Source: JAGOUN01 sp040389005
Lineage (GTDB): Bacteria > Pseudomonadota > Gammaproteobacteria > JAGOUN01
DNA: 64,000 nucleotides
Direction of reading: 5' to 3'
NCBI GenBank assembly: GCA_040389005.1
Contig: JAZKAS010000009.1
Location: 11,080 to 75,079, forward strand
Made by a program: the position numbers and the translations under genes. Numbering within the stretch: position 1 is the first letter of the stretch; every line of letters starts with the position of its first letter. Positions 41,825-51,649 of the stretch are shown here, piece after piece. The notes beneath the pieces are model-generated. The model saw only the letters and a list, made by a program, of their open reading frames with translations, was not told the origin of the DNA and did not search any database.

Positions 41825-44026
41825 ATGTCAACTCACAATAACCTTAATTCATCACCCAATGACTTCTCTCAAAACGAAGAAATTGATTTACATTTTATCG
41901 TTAGCTTGTTTAAGGCGCACAAGTTATTCATTGGCATCATTGTATTGTTAGCTTTATTAATCGGTGGCCTTGTCGCCGTGTTGCAACCCACCATGTATGA
42001 ATCAACTGCGCTAATCCGAGTAACGGGGGAGGCAAATAGTGCGTCCAATCTTTCTTCAATGCTGAGTGGACCAGCTAGTCTAGGAGTTGGCACAACGGGT
42101 GCATCGCCTGCTGAAATTGAAACTTCATTAATTGAATCAAACTATATCTTAGGCCCCGTGGTCGAATATTTAGGTATGAACATTATAGCCAGACCCGTTT
42201 ATTTTCCGATTCTTGGGAAACTAAACGCTAAAATTTTCCATAAAAATTCGCAACCACACATTCAGATAGATCTTCTTGTAATGCCAAAAACATTAGAGGG
42301 AGCCCGCTTCCAACTGGTCGCTGATGAACAAGGCGATCATTACCATCTATATGGACCTAATAATGAAGAAATACTCCAAGGCATGGTTGGCGAAAAAGCA
42401 TCTTCAACCAATAAACATTTCCCTATTACGATAACGGTAGCGGACTTAACAGCCACACCCAACACTCAATTTCTAATTCAAAAAAAACCATTAAGTGACG
42501 CCACTAGCACTTTAATAACACATTTAGAGATTAAAGAAAAAGGCGAGAAGACTGGCGTATTACAGTTAAACTATCAATCAGAAAATCCTGAAAATTCACA
42601 GAAAATTTTAAATACTATTCTTATGCTTGCCGTAGAGAAAAGCACTACCGAAAAAGTAGAAGAAGCGACAAAAACATTGAATTTTTTAAAAGAAAAAATG
42701 CCTCAGGTCACTGGTGGCCTTGAAGCCTCAGAAGCGCGATTAAACACCTACCGCTCAAAAACAGGAGCAATAGACAGCAAACTTGAAGTACAAATTTTAC
42801 TGGCGGAAATGATTGAGCTTCAAAAAAATATTGATCAGATAGGCTTAAAAAAACTTGAAATGTCAAGAAACTTCACTGAAAAACACCCTCTGAGTCTAGC
42901 TATTAATCAAAAACAACAGCAGTTAGAGAAAAAATTAGAAAAAATCAAAGAGCAACTAAAGAAAATACCCTTAAGCGCGCAACAAACCGTGGATTTTGAG
43001 CGTGACATTAAGGTTAACGGCGAAATTTATGCTAGCTTTATACAAAAAACACAGCAAATGGAAATTTTAAAAGGCAGCACCATTAGCTCTGTCAAAATCC
43101 TTGATGATGCATCGTACCCTGTGTTTCCGCTTCCATCAAAAACTGCGATTATCCTATTAATAAGCATTACACTTGGCGCATTTCTTGCTATTTTCATTTT
43201 ATTGCTTCGCCATATGTTCTCAGCCATGCTTGATCCTATAGCGCTTGAAAAATATTTTGGTGTATCCGTGCTCGGGATTATTCCTTTTAGCCAGGCACAG
43301 AAAAAACTATTTAAAGCAATGAAAGAACAGAAATTAAAAAAAGAAAACTACTTGCTTTGCTTAGAGGATCCAAAAGATATATCTATCGAGGCATTGCGCA
43401 GCTTAAGAACGGCGCTGAAATTAGCAACATTATCAAGCGATAAAAAAAGTAAAAATATTATTGCGCTTTCGGGTTGTAGTCCAAGCATTGGTAAAAGTTT
43501 TGTCTCTTCTAATCTTGCATCCGTCTTGTCGAACCTAGGTGAGAAAGTGTTGCTGATCGATGCCGATATGCGCAAAGGTTATCTCAATAAAATATTTTCA
43601 TGTCAGCAATTACCTGGTTTATCAGAATATTTAGCTGGCAATGCCTCTCTGGATCAAATTACACAAAAAGTATTGCCGCACGTCAATTTTATTTCATCAG
43701 GAGCTTACCCCACTAATCCTGCCGAGCTGCTCATGAGTCATCACTTGCAAGTTTTAATAGACGCAATCTCTGATCAATACGATCTAATTATTATTGATAC
43801 ACCACCTATATTAGCGGTAACAGACGCTAGTTTATTGTTGAAATATGCACATATTCGACTATTGGTCGTCGGCTTAGGAAAAGATCACTTAAAAGAAATT
43901 GAACATGCCAAAGGAACACTAAAAAAATCAGAAATCATTTTGGATGGTATTATTTGCAATAGCACTAAGAATAATGATCAAAAAGCCGGCGGATACAAAT
44001 ACAATTATAATTACCAGTATAAATAA
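41825..44026 (+). CDS. wzc: Wzc-like chain-length regulator and bacterial tyrosine kinase
   Basis: 733 residues. N-terminal Wzz domain with transmembrane helices near 35-55 and 440-460 around a periplasmic coiled coil. The C-terminal BY-kinase has Walker A CSPSIGKSFVSSNLA, Walker A' VLLIDADMRKG, Walker B LIIIDTPPI and a terminal tyrosine cluster (YKYNYNYQYK) for autophosphorylation. It controls chain length and drives export with Wza. The tyrosine phosphatase at 23663-24112 may be its Wzb. Part of a plus-strand operon with wza and the UDP-sugar dehydrogenase. Confidence 0.94.
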   Translation: MSTHNNLNSSPNDFSQNEEIDLHFIVSLFKAHKLFIGIIVLLALLIGGLVAVLQPTMYESTALIRVTGEANSASNLSSMLSGPASLGVGTTGASPAEIETSLIESNYILGPVVEYLGMNIIARPVYFPILGKLNAKIFHKNSQPHIQIDLLVMPKTLEGARFQLVADEQGDHYHLYGPNNEEILQGMVGEKASSTNKHFPITITVADLTATPNTQFLIQKKPLSDATSTLITHLEIKEKGEKTGVLQLNYQSENPENSQKILNTILMLAVEKSTTEKVEEATKTLNFLKEKMPQVTGGLEASEARLNTYRSKTGAIDSKLEVQILLAEMIELQKNIDQIGLKKLEMSRNFTEKHPLSLAINQKQQQLEKKLEKIKEQLKKIPLSAQQTVDFERDIKVNGEIYASFIQKTQQMEILKGSTISSVKILDDASYPVFPLPSKTAIILLISITLGAFLAIFILLLRHMFSAMLDPIALEKYFGVSVLGIIPFSQAQKKLFKAMKEQKLKKENYLLCLEDPKDISIEALRSLRTALKLATLSSDKKSKNIIALSGCSPSIGKSFVSSNLASVLSNLGEKVLLIDADMRKGYLNKIFSCQQLPGLSEYLAGNASLDQITQKVLPHVNFISSGAYPTNPAELLMSHHLQVLIDAISDQYDLIIIDTPPILAVTDASLLLKYAHIRLLVVGLGKDHLKEIEHAKGTLKKSEIILDGIICNSTKNNDQKAGGYKYNYNYQYK

Positions 44027-44053
44027 GTTATAAATCAAGGATATTATCAAAGC

Positions 44054-45334
44054 ATGAATAGAAAAATTTCCGTGATTGGCCTAGGCTACGTCGGCCTACC
44101 TGTCGCAGTTGCTTTTGGCAAAAAAACTCAAGTAATAGCATTTGATATCAACCAGAAACGCATTGACGAACTTAATAATCATCAAGACGTTACTCGTGAA
44201 ATATCTTCTGAAGAGCTTAAAACGACAAAGCTTTCATTTACTTCTAATTCAGCAGATTTGAAAAAAGCCGATTTTCATATTGTCGCGGTACCCACACCCA
44301 TTGATGATGCCAATCAGCCAGACTTAAGACCAATACTCGCAGCCTCAAAAACGGTTGGCGAGCAATTAAAGAGAGGTAGTATCGTTGTCTATGAATCCAC
44401 CGTTTACCCAGGCGCAACTGAAGAAGATTGCGTGCCTGTGTTAGAAAAATATTCAGGGCTTGTTTGCGGTGAAGATTTTTTTGTTGGATATTCGCCAGAA
44501 AGAATTAATCCTGGCGATAAAGAACATACGTTTACTAAAATCACCAAAATTGTTTCCGGGCAAACACCCGAAGTATTAGATATTGTTGCTGAAGTTTACA
44601 GTAGCGTTGTTACTGCTGGTGTATATAAAGCTTCCAGTATTAAAGTTGCAGAAGCCGCCAAAGTAATCGAAAATACGCAGCGTGATTTAAATATTGCGCT
44701 CGTGAATGAACTCGCAATGATTTTTAATCGTATGAATATTGATACACTAAGTGTTTTAGAAGCCGCGGGAACCAAATGGAATTTTTTACCGTTTCGACCA
44801 GGCTTAGTCGGTGGGCATTGTATTGGTGTTGATCCATACTATTTAACACATCGCGCCATTAAGGCGGGCTATCACCCAGAAGTAATTCTTGCTGGCCGTA
44901 GAACCAATGATAGCATGGGGAAATTCATTGCAGAACAAACGATTAAAAATATTATTAAATTAGGCGGCAATGTTTGCAATGCTAAAATTGGAATATTAGG
45001 ATTAACGTTTAAAGAGAACTGCCCAGATATTCGAAATACAAAAGTCGTCGATATTATTGCAGAGTTAAAAGAGTACACGCCTAACATTTTAGTTCACGAT
45101 CCTTACGCAGATACAGAAGAAGCACAAAAAAAATATGGCATTCAGTTGGTAGATTTTGCTTCTTTGAAAGGCTTAACAGCACTGATTATTGCTGTTGCAC
45201 ATGATAAATTTGAAGAGCTGACTCCAGAAAAATTAAAGCAAACTTTAAATGACACTAAGCTTATTGTTGATGTGAAGTGCAAACTGGATAAAAAACACTT
45301 TGAAAACAGTGGCGTAAAGATTTATAAAATATAA
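44054..45334 (+). CDS. tviB: UDP-N-acetylhexosamine 6-dehydrogenase (TviB/WbpA type)
   Basis: 426 residues. Oxidises UDP-GlcNAc or UDP-GalNAc at C6 to the uronic acid with two NAD. N-terminal Rossmann motif VIGLGYVGLPVAVAFG, catalytic Cys in GGHCIGVDPYYL and the third-domain motif GLTFKENCPDIRNTKV. The TviB/WbpO branch is favoured by YESTVYPGATEEDC and the overall length. The product feeds the polysaccharide, possibly after amidation by the AsnB-like enzyme downstream. 27 bp after wzc, same operon. Confidence 0.9.
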   Translation: MNRKISVIGLGYVGLPVAVAFGKKTQVIAFDINQKRIDELNNHQDVTREISSEELKTTKLSFTSNSADLKKADFHIVAVPTPIDDANQPDLRPILAASKTVGEQLKRGSIVVYESTVYPGATEEDCVPVLEKYSGLVCGEDFFVGYSPERINPGDKEHTFTKITKIVSGQTPEVLDIVAEVYSSVVTAGVYKASSIKVAEAAKVIENTQRDLNIALVNELAMIFNRMNIDTLSVLEAAGTKWNFLPFRPGLVGGHCIGVDPYYLTHRAIKAGYHPEVILAGRRTNDSMGKFIAEQTIKNIIKLGGNVCNAKIGILGLTFKENCPDIRNTKVVDIIAELKEYTPNILVHDPYADTEEAQKKYGIQLVDFASLKGLTALIIAVAHDKFEELTPEKLKQTLNDTKLIVDVKCKLDKKHFENSGVKIYKI

Positions 45335-45557
45335 GAGATTAAACACTGTATTCCGTTCATAATAGCTCCTTTGGGTAAAATTTTTTAAGCAAATAATGTA
45401 TTTGGGGAATTTGTCACGAAGATTTTCAGCCTCTAGCCATAAGATCAATATAGTAATTTTTTTCTCACGTGACGCATACAGCACATGGTGAACCGATGAA
45501 TTGCTGAGCACATTTTGATATTTGCTTTTTAAAAAAATATAACAGTTTTGGTGAAAA

Positions 45558-46508
45558 ATGATGTATTTATTGACGAATACCGTTCGACGTTTTTTTTGTA
45601 AAAATATTGTCTGGAGTATGGCTCTATACACGACAAAAAATTCATTTTCGGCTGACATGGATTTTCCTTTTTCTACTCACTTATTTGACTCAAAGAAAAT
45701 AAGGTTTTTTAAAAAACATCCTCGCGTGCAGGCTGATCCATTTATGATGGTACATGAAAGCCATCTTTACATATTTTTTGAAATAATAACGCCAGGTGAA
45801 GTGGGGAAAATTGCTGCATATAAAACAAAGGATTTGGCAGAGTTTGACTACCTGGGTATTATATTATCTGAACCATACCACTTATCATTTCCTTTTTTAT
45901 TTCGACAATCCAACAATATATTTTTGTTGCCTGAATCTTCAAAAAATAATGAACTAACATTGTATAAATTTAAAAAATTTCCATTTGAGCCTGTCAAGAT
46001 TAAAACGTTGTTACATGGAAGATATGTAGATTCTTTTATTGTAAACAAAAATGAAGTATTTTTTTTATTTACAACGTCTGACAAAGGGCTAGAGATATTT
46101 TTTTCAGAAAATATCTCTGAAGAAGAATTTATTCCACACCCCAAAAATCCTATTTGTGTTGATCCCATTTTTTCTCGATCAGGTGGCGGCCCCTTATATA
46201 TTAATGGCGAGCTTCATCGTGTTGCACAAGATTGCTCAAGCACATACGGTAAAAATTTAAATTTAATTAAGATTTTAGAACTTTCAAAAATTTCTTATTC
46301 TGAAATTTTAGTAAAAAAAGATATTTTTACCTTGAATGAAAATTGGAATCAATGTGGCTCACATCACTTAAGCCTTGAATTTTTTAAAGGTCAGCATGTT
46401 ATTATGGTCGATGGAAAGCAAAATGATTATTTCGCCAACAAAGTCATGGATTGCCTAAGAAGAATATATAAAAATATTCTCCGCTCTTTTACAAGGAAAA
46501 GTTCATGA
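45558..46508 (+). CDS. GIPC-transferase N-terminal-like (GH43-fold) protein
   Basis: 316 residues resembling the N-terminal domain of plant glucosamine inositolphosphorylceramide transferase, a five-bladed propeller-like module also found in bacterial polysaccharide loci. Supporting motifs are QADPFMMVHESHLYIFFE, HLSFPFLFRQSNNIFLLPES and FSRSGGGPLYINGELHRVAQ. Its bacterial role is not established; a sugar-binding or transferase-accessory role is likely. The stop overlaps the next glycosyltransferase start by 4 nt. The 223 bp before it are AT-rich without recognisable genes. Confidence 0.72.
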   Translation: MMYLLTNTVRRFFCKNIVWSMALYTTKNSFSADMDFPFSTHLFDSKKIRFFKKHPRVQADPFMMVHESHLYIFFEIITPGEVGKIAAYKTKDLAEFDYLGIILSEPYHLSFPFLFRQSNNIFLLPESSKNNELTLYKFKKFPFEPVKIKTLLHGRYVDSFIVNKNEVFFLFTTSDKGLEIFFSENISEEEFIPHPKNPICVDPIFSRSGGGPLYINGELHRVAQDCSSTYGKNLNLIKILELSKISYSEILVKKDIFTLNENWNQCGSHHLSLEFFKGQHVIMVDGKQNDYFANKVMDCLRRIYKNILRSFTRKSS

Positions 46509-47674
46509 ACCAGAATTCTTTTATTAAAAGCGAAGTTTGGTTTTTAATAGGCGCACTGCATGGTGGCGGTGCTGAAAAGCAATGTTTTTTGCAAGCAAAA
46601 TCTCTTGCGGAGAAAGGAATTTGCACAACTATTTTTTTACTTTCACCGCCTAAAAAATTAAATAGCATCCACGAAAAACTAAAAATTATTACTTTGTGTG
46701 ACTTATCAAAAGGCAACAAAGCACTTAAAGTTTTTAAAATTTTAAAATCAATTTTTAGTATTCGCAAAAAACTGGCCAAAAAAAGCTCGAATGTAATTTT
46801 TTATGCTTGGCTTGAAATTCCGCACTTTATAAGTTTTTGTTCAACAGTATTTTCTAAAGCGAAACTTGTCTGGGCAATTCGAAACTCTAATTCCGGAGCC
46901 CATCGCCAGTATTGGAAAATGAATCTTGCGGTTAATATAAATGCTTTTTTTTCGCGCTATGTGGACTTGTTTATAGCTAATTCACATTGCGGCATGGAGT
47001 TTTACAAAAAAAGAAAACGATATAATATTAAACTTGGAAAAGTTTTAAATAATACGATAGATTTTTTAACTTACACATCAATAGATAGTAATCAAAAAAA
47101 AACTTTACTACAAAAACACAAGTTAGCAGAAGAATATTTTATAATTGTAACGGTTTCCAGAATTACTCCAATAAAAAATATAGAGATGATGATTAATGCT
47201 ATATTTTATATATCACAGTTAAAACAGAAAAAAATAAAATGGCTGCACGCAGGCTTAGGTGAAAAACATTATGTTAGTGCTTTGAAAGCCATGATTGATA
47301 ATTATAAGCTGAATGAATATATAGAGTTTATAGGAGAAACAGATGAAGTTAATGAATATATGCAGCTGTCTGATCTTTTTATTTTATCGTCTTTATCTGA
47401 AGGCTCAAGCAACAGTTTGCTTGAAGCTATCGCGTGCAAAACATTATGCATCTCAACAAATGTCGGTGACTCTAGTAGATTTTTAGATTCTCAAACAATA
47501 TTAAGTAGCATGTCGAGTGAAGATCTTGCTAAAAAAATTTCCTGGGCTCTATCTCTACCAGAAAATGAACGAGAATTCTTAATTGCGAAAGCATATGAAC
47601 GAGTATATGCACTATGTAATTCAAAAAAAAATATTACTCAACTTATTGGCTTTTTTTCTGAACTCTCTAGTTAA
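46505..47674 (+). CDS. Glycosyltransferase, GT4 family
   Basis: 389 residues, GT-B. The acceptor domain opens FLIGALHGGGAEKQCFLQA, typical of GT4. The donor domain has ITPIKNIEMMINAI and SSLSEGSSNSLLEAIACKTL (the EGxxNxxLEAxAC motif). It probably adds one residue of the repeat unit. Its ATG overlaps the previous stop (ATGA), so it is translationally coupled. It is AT-rich and Lys-rich like its two neighbours, different in style from the rml genes and consistent with a horizontally moved glycan block. Confidence 0.88.
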   Translation: MNQNSFIKSEVWFLIGALHGGGAEKQCFLQAKSLAEKGICTTIFLLSPPKKLNSIHEKLKIITLCDLSKGNKALKVFKILKSIFSIRKKLAKKSSNVIFYAWLEIPHFISFCSTVFSKAKLVWAIRNSNSGAHRQYWKMNLAVNINAFFSRYVDLFIANSHCGMEFYKKRKRYNIKLGKVLNNTIDFLTYTSIDSNQKKTLLQKHKLAEEYFIIVTVSRITPIKNIEMMINAIFYISQLKQKKIKWLHAGLGEKHYVSALKAMIDNYKLNEYIEFIGETDEVNEYMQLSDLFILSSLSEGSSNSLLEAIACKTLCISTNVGDSSRFLDSQTILSSMSSEDLAKKISWALSLPENEREFLIAKAYERVYALCNSKKNITQLIGFFSELSS

Positions 47675-48796
47675 ATGGATATAAAAATGAAACTGCTTTT
47701 TGTTATTACAGGCTTGGATGAAGGTGGTGCAGAGACTATGCTTTTCAAACTGTTGACCAATATAAATAGAAATAAATATAAATGCGTTGTTGTATCTATG
47801 TTGGGCATGGGTGTGTACGGTGAAAAAATAGCCCTCCTTGGAATTCCCGTGCATTGTTTAGGTGGGAAAAATGAGAGTTTTTCTATTTTTTCTTTTCTGA
47901 AATTTATTAGGCTAGTTAGAAAGCTAAGACCTGATCTTATACAAGGCTGGATGTATCATGCTAATTTTATTTCTGCGCTTTCTATGATTTTTTATCCATG
48001 TTCTAACGTGGTTTTTAATATTCGTCAATCTCTATATGGCAACAGAGACAAACTGTTAACTAGAGTGATCATTAAATTTAATGCCTGGGCGTCACATTTT
48101 GCAAAAAAAGTAATTAACAACTCTATTACCTCGCAAAAACAACATAGAAAAATTGGATTTTCAAAAAAAAATGAAGCGTACATTGCAAATGGTTTTAACA
48201 CCCATATTTTCAATTTGAATTTTAATATTTATAAAAAATTTAGGTGGGATCATGGCTTAAATTCAGATACAAAAATTATTGGCAACCTTTCTCGATATCA
48301 TCCCATAAAAAATCACCTTGGATTGTTAACCATTTTTCATCGTGTAAAAAAATGTTATCCTTATAAAATTGTATTGGCGCTGGGAGGAGCGAGCGTAGAC
48401 TCAAATAATTTGCAATTAATAGACGAAATTAAAAGGCTAAAATTAGAAGACGATTGTATTTTATTAGGATCAGTGAATGCACACGAGGTGATTCCTGCGT
48501 TTGATATTTATTTGCTACCTTCTTTTGGTGAAGGTTTTCCAAATGTAGTGGGCGAAGCAATGGCCTGCGGCGTTCCTTGTGTAGCAACTGACGTAGGAGA
48601 TTGCAAAACAATTATTGGAGCATTTGGTGGAGTTGCTCCTGTGAATGATTATGCTATGCTAACAGAAATATGCATTGAAAAATTAAATATAAATAAAGAA
48701 AAAAAATCCAAAATTCGCCAACATATTGTAGATAATTATTCAATTGAAAAAATTGTAACTCAATATGAATGCTTATATGCGGACCTTTTAACATAA
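47675..48796 (+). CDS. Glycosyltransferase, GT4 family
   Basis: 373 residues, GT-B. LLFVITGLDEGGAETMLFKL opens the acceptor domain. The donor site holds LSRYHPIKNHLGLLTIF and PSFGEGFPNVVGEAMACGVP (EGFPNxxxEAMACG), the strongest GT4 match in this window. The true start may be the ATG at 47687 (MKLLFVITG) rather than 47675. Directly follows the preceding GT4 gene with no gap. Confidence 0.9.
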   Translation: MDIKMKLLFVITGLDEGGAETMLFKLLTNINRNKYKCVVVSMLGMGVYGEKIALLGIPVHCLGGKNESFSIFSFLKFIRLVRKLRPDLIQGWMYHANFISALSMIFYPCSNVVFNIRQSLYGNRDKLLTRVIIKFNAWASHFAKKVINNSITSQKQHRKIGFSKKNEAYIANGFNTHIFNLNFNIYKKFRWDHGLNSDTKIIGNLSRYHPIKNHLGLLTIFHRVKKCYPYKIVLALGGASVDSNNLQLIDEIKRLKLEDDCILLGSVNAHEVIPAFDIYLLPSFGEGFPNVVGEAMACGVPCVATDVGDCKTIIGAFGGVAPVNDYAMLTEICIEKLNINKEKKSKIRQHIVDNYSIEKIVTQYECLYADLLT

Positions 48797-48814
48797 GAAA
48801 TGAGGCAACATAAA

Positions 48815-50728
48815 ATGTGTGGTTTTGCTGGTGTTCTCAAAGCTAATTTGAGTGTAGATGAAGAAGCTTTGTCTCGTATGGTAACTGCGCTTAAACATCG
48901 TGGCCCAGATGGCCAGGGTCTCTGGATTGAAGATAACTTTGGACTAGCTCACGCCCGTCTTTCTATTTTAGATGTCTCTACAGCAGGGCATCAACCTATG
49001 TTTTCTATAAGCAAACGTTTTATCATTGCTTTTAATGGAGAGATTTACAACTACAAAGAACTAAAAAAAGAGCTAATTCAGCAATTTAATTGTGTTTTTG
49101 TAACACAAAGCGATACTGAAATGTTAATAAACGCCATTGAACTCTGGGGCATAGAAAAAACATTAGAAAAATGCACAGGTATGTTTGCTTTTGCTGCATG
49201 GAATAGAAAAGAGAAGCTATTATATTTGGCTCGTGATCGTTTTGGTGAAAAACCCCTTTATTATGGAAAAATAGGCGTTGATTTTGTTTTTGCTTCAGAA
49301 CTAAAGTCTATATATGCAGTCTATAAAGATCGCATGCATATTGATCGTGATGTACTAGCGACTTATATGCGGTATAGTTATGTGCCAACGCCCTATAGTA
49401 TTTATGGTGAAATAAAAAAATTAGAACCAGGTACTTATCTAACTATTAATCCTAAGCTAGACATTCAAAAAAGGACATATTGGTCTGCTATCAATATAGC
49501 ATTGCAAGGAAAAGCCAATCCCTTGGTTATGTCTTTCAATGAAGCGTCGAATCAACTAGAAAATCAATTAAAAAAAACCTTAAGAGGACAAATGCTTTCT
49601 GATGTACCATTAGGAGCGTTTTTATCTGGTGGCGTTGATTCTTCTATCGTGGTTGCATTGATGCAATCTTTATCCAATAATCCTATTAAGACTTTTAGTA
49701 TTGGATTTAAAGAAAAAAAATACGATGAATCAGTTTTTGCAAGAGCTGTAGCAAAGCATATTGGCACAGATCATACAGAATTATTTGTAACAGACCAAGA
49801 TGCTATGGCAGTTATACCAAAACTAGCGCACATATATGATGAACCTTTTGCTGATAGCTCACAAATACCAACTTTTTTGGTTAGCCAGCTTGCAAGAAAA
49901 AAAGTAGCTGTTTCGCTTTCAGGCGATGGAGGTGATGAAGTTTTTGGAGGCTATAATCGTTATCTTCATGGGCTTCGAGTAAAAAATATTCTAGGAAATC
50001 CTTTGATTAATTTTTGCCTCAAACACTACCCCATGCAATGGCTTAGTTGGCTGGATTATTTTCGGCAAAAAAAAATTTCTGGTTTCTCTGAAAAAATCAA
50101 AAAAATGCAGCAAATGGCTGATCTTTTAAAAGGATCATTTGCAAATGTTTATTATGGCTTTTGTACAATGGCATATTCTAAAAATAGTCTAATTTTACAG
50201 TCAACTGAAATTCCACTGCTGGATCAAGTAAAATATTCAAGTTTATTAGCGTCTTTTTCTGAAATGGAATGGATGATGTTGGTAGACACATTAACATACT
50301 TAACTGATGATATTATGGTAAAAGTGGATCGCGCAGCTATGGCTGTTAGTTTGGAAACTCGCGCCCCTTTGCTTGACCATCGTATTTTTGAACTTGCTTG
50401 GCGTTTACCGGAAAACTATAAAGTTAAATCGGGACAGGGAAAATGCGTATTACGTGAAGTACTTTATCGCTATGTCCCAAAAACACTAATCGAACGTCCA
50501 AAGATGGGTTTTGGTATACCCTACGCACAGTGGTTGCGCGGGGGGCTTGCTGGATGGATGCAAGAAGTGCTCAATTCAGATCAATTGCATCGCCAGGGGT
50601 ACTTAAATGTACCTCTGATTCAAAAATATCTAGCTGAGCATCTTTCTGGGAAACGAGATTGGCAAGGTATTTTGTGGAATATCCTCATGTTTCAATCATG
50701 GCTAGAAAATTGGAACAATAGTAATTGA
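48815..50728 (+). CDS. asnB: Asparagine synthase (glutamine-hydrolysing) family amidotransferase
   Basis: 637 residues. The protein must start MCGFAG because the N-terminal Cys, exposed after Met removal, is the glutaminase nucleophile; this fixes the start at 48815 (GAGG 9 nt upstream). Glutaminase signatures RHRGPDGQG and FNGEIYNYKEL; synthetase P-loop FLSGGVDSSIVVALM. In polysaccharide loci such paralogues (WbpS type) are thought to amidate uronic acids. With a UDP-HexNAc dehydrogenase nearby, a glycan amidation role is more likely than asparagine supply, but this is inference. Confidence 0.92.
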   Translation: MCGFAGVLKANLSVDEEALSRMVTALKHRGPDGQGLWIEDNFGLAHARLSILDVSTAGHQPMFSISKRFIIAFNGEIYNYKELKKELIQQFNCVFVTQSDTEMLINAIELWGIEKTLEKCTGMFAFAAWNRKEKLLYLARDRFGEKPLYYGKIGVDFVFASELKSIYAVYKDRMHIDRDVLATYMRYSYVPTPYSIYGEIKKLEPGTYLTINPKLDIQKRTYWSAINIALQGKANPLVMSFNEASNQLENQLKKTLRGQMLSDVPLGAFLSGGVDSSIVVALMQSLSNNPIKTFSIGFKEKKYDESVFARAVAKHIGTDHTELFVTDQDAMAVIPKLAHIYDEPFADSSQIPTFLVSQLARKKVAVSLSGDGGDEVFGGYNRYLHGLRVKNILGNPLINFCLKHYPMQWLSWLDYFRQKKISGFSEKIKKMQQMADLLKGSFANVYYGFCTMAYSKNSLILQSTEIPLLDQVKYSSLLASFSEMEWMMLVDTLTYLTDDIMVKVDRAAMAVSLETRAPLLDHRIFELAWRLPENYKVKSGQGKCVLREVLYRYVPKTLIERPKMGFGIPYAQWLRGGLAGWMQEVLNSDQLHRQGYLNVPLIQKYLAEHLSGKRDWQGILWNILMFQSWLENWNNSN

Positions 50729-50823
50729 GTTGGTTTATGTTGCTTTCATAAAATAATTAACTTTTTACTTTTAGCTTCTAGCATACGTTTTTTAAGCTTA
50801 GCTTTATAAATAGGTATTTTACA

Positions 50824-51612
50824 TTGATAATTCGATATAAGCGTTGTTTTTTAAATATTGCTCAGGTCTGGTTTTGGGAAGAGTGCTCCTCTTTGTCAAT
50901 ACTAAGAAGGTCGGAGAAGATCGATGCAATAAGTTTTTCACAAGCTTTGAATCCAGTGCCAGGGGTTCGAATGAATGAATTTTATACTCTTCATATCAAT
51001 CTTTCGCTTTCGGCTGAAAAAATTTTTTCTAATTTTAAGAAAGATACTCGCAATGAAATTCGCCGTGCAGAGAAGGACGGATTGTTACATCGAAATTGGT
51101 CTTTGCAAACAGATTCGTCAGATTTTTATTCAGCCCTAGAAGGGTTCACTACATTTTATACAATATTTGCTCAACAAAAGGGGCTCAGCTCATTGGACCG
51201 CCCATTGCTTGAAGCCTATGCAGATTCAGGGTGTATCAATATTTCCCAAACAAGCACTGCGGACGGAACGGTATTAACTTGGCACGTTTATATTCGTGAA
51301 AAGCAGATTACCCGCCTTCTTTATTCTGCATCTCATTTTCGCGATCAATCTAGCTCGACTTTCCGGAGCCTAATAGGAAGAGCTAATCGTTTTCATCATT
51401 GGCAAGACATACTCTGGCTTAAAGCATCATCAACTCTTGTTTATGATTTTGGTGGCTACTACGAAGGAACCGAGGATAAAGAAAAATTGAGAATAAATCG
51501 ATTCAAAGAAGAGTTTGGAGGTGTGCGGGTAGCTTGCTTCAATGGCTTTCAACCTCTGACTTTTCTCGGTCGCATTTATAATTTACTTCAGCGTTTTCGC
51601 CACCAGCAATGA
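50824..51612 (+). CDS. FemAB/GNAT-like acyltransferase
   Basis: 262 residues. The segment FKKDTRNEIRRAEKDGL is the FemAB/BioF2-like signature (xxRNxIRRAxKxGL). LTWHVYIREKQITRLLYSAS and VYDFGGYYEGTEDKEKLRIN with FKEEFGG complete the GNAT-fold pattern. Family members transfer aminoacyl or acyl groups to peptidoglycan precursors or polysaccharide sugars. Here it probably decorates the glycan. Start is TTG at 50824 with a weak AGGTA site; the 95 bp before it are non-coding. Confidence 0.75.
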   Translation: MIIRYKRCFLNIAQVWFWEECSSLSILRRSEKIDAISFSQALNPVPGVRMNEFYTLHINLSLSAEKIFSNFKKDTRNEIRRAEKDGLLHRNWSLQTDSSDFYSALEGFTTFYTIFAQQKGLSSLDRPLLEAYADSGCINISQTSTADGTVLTWHVYIREKQITRLLYSASHFRDQSSSTFRSLIGRANRFHHWQDILWLKASSTLVYDFGGYYEGTEDKEKLRINRFKEEFGGVRVACFNGFQPLTFLGRIYNLLQRFRHQQ

Positions 51613-51649
51613 TGATTGACTCCTCCCAAAGAGGTGGTAGATTTATCGT

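Noticed and set aside
45245..45658. 137-codon minus-strand frame between the UDP-sugar dehydrogenase and the GIPC-like gene
   Set aside because: It overlaps both neighbouring genes, is low-complexity and matches nothing I recognise.
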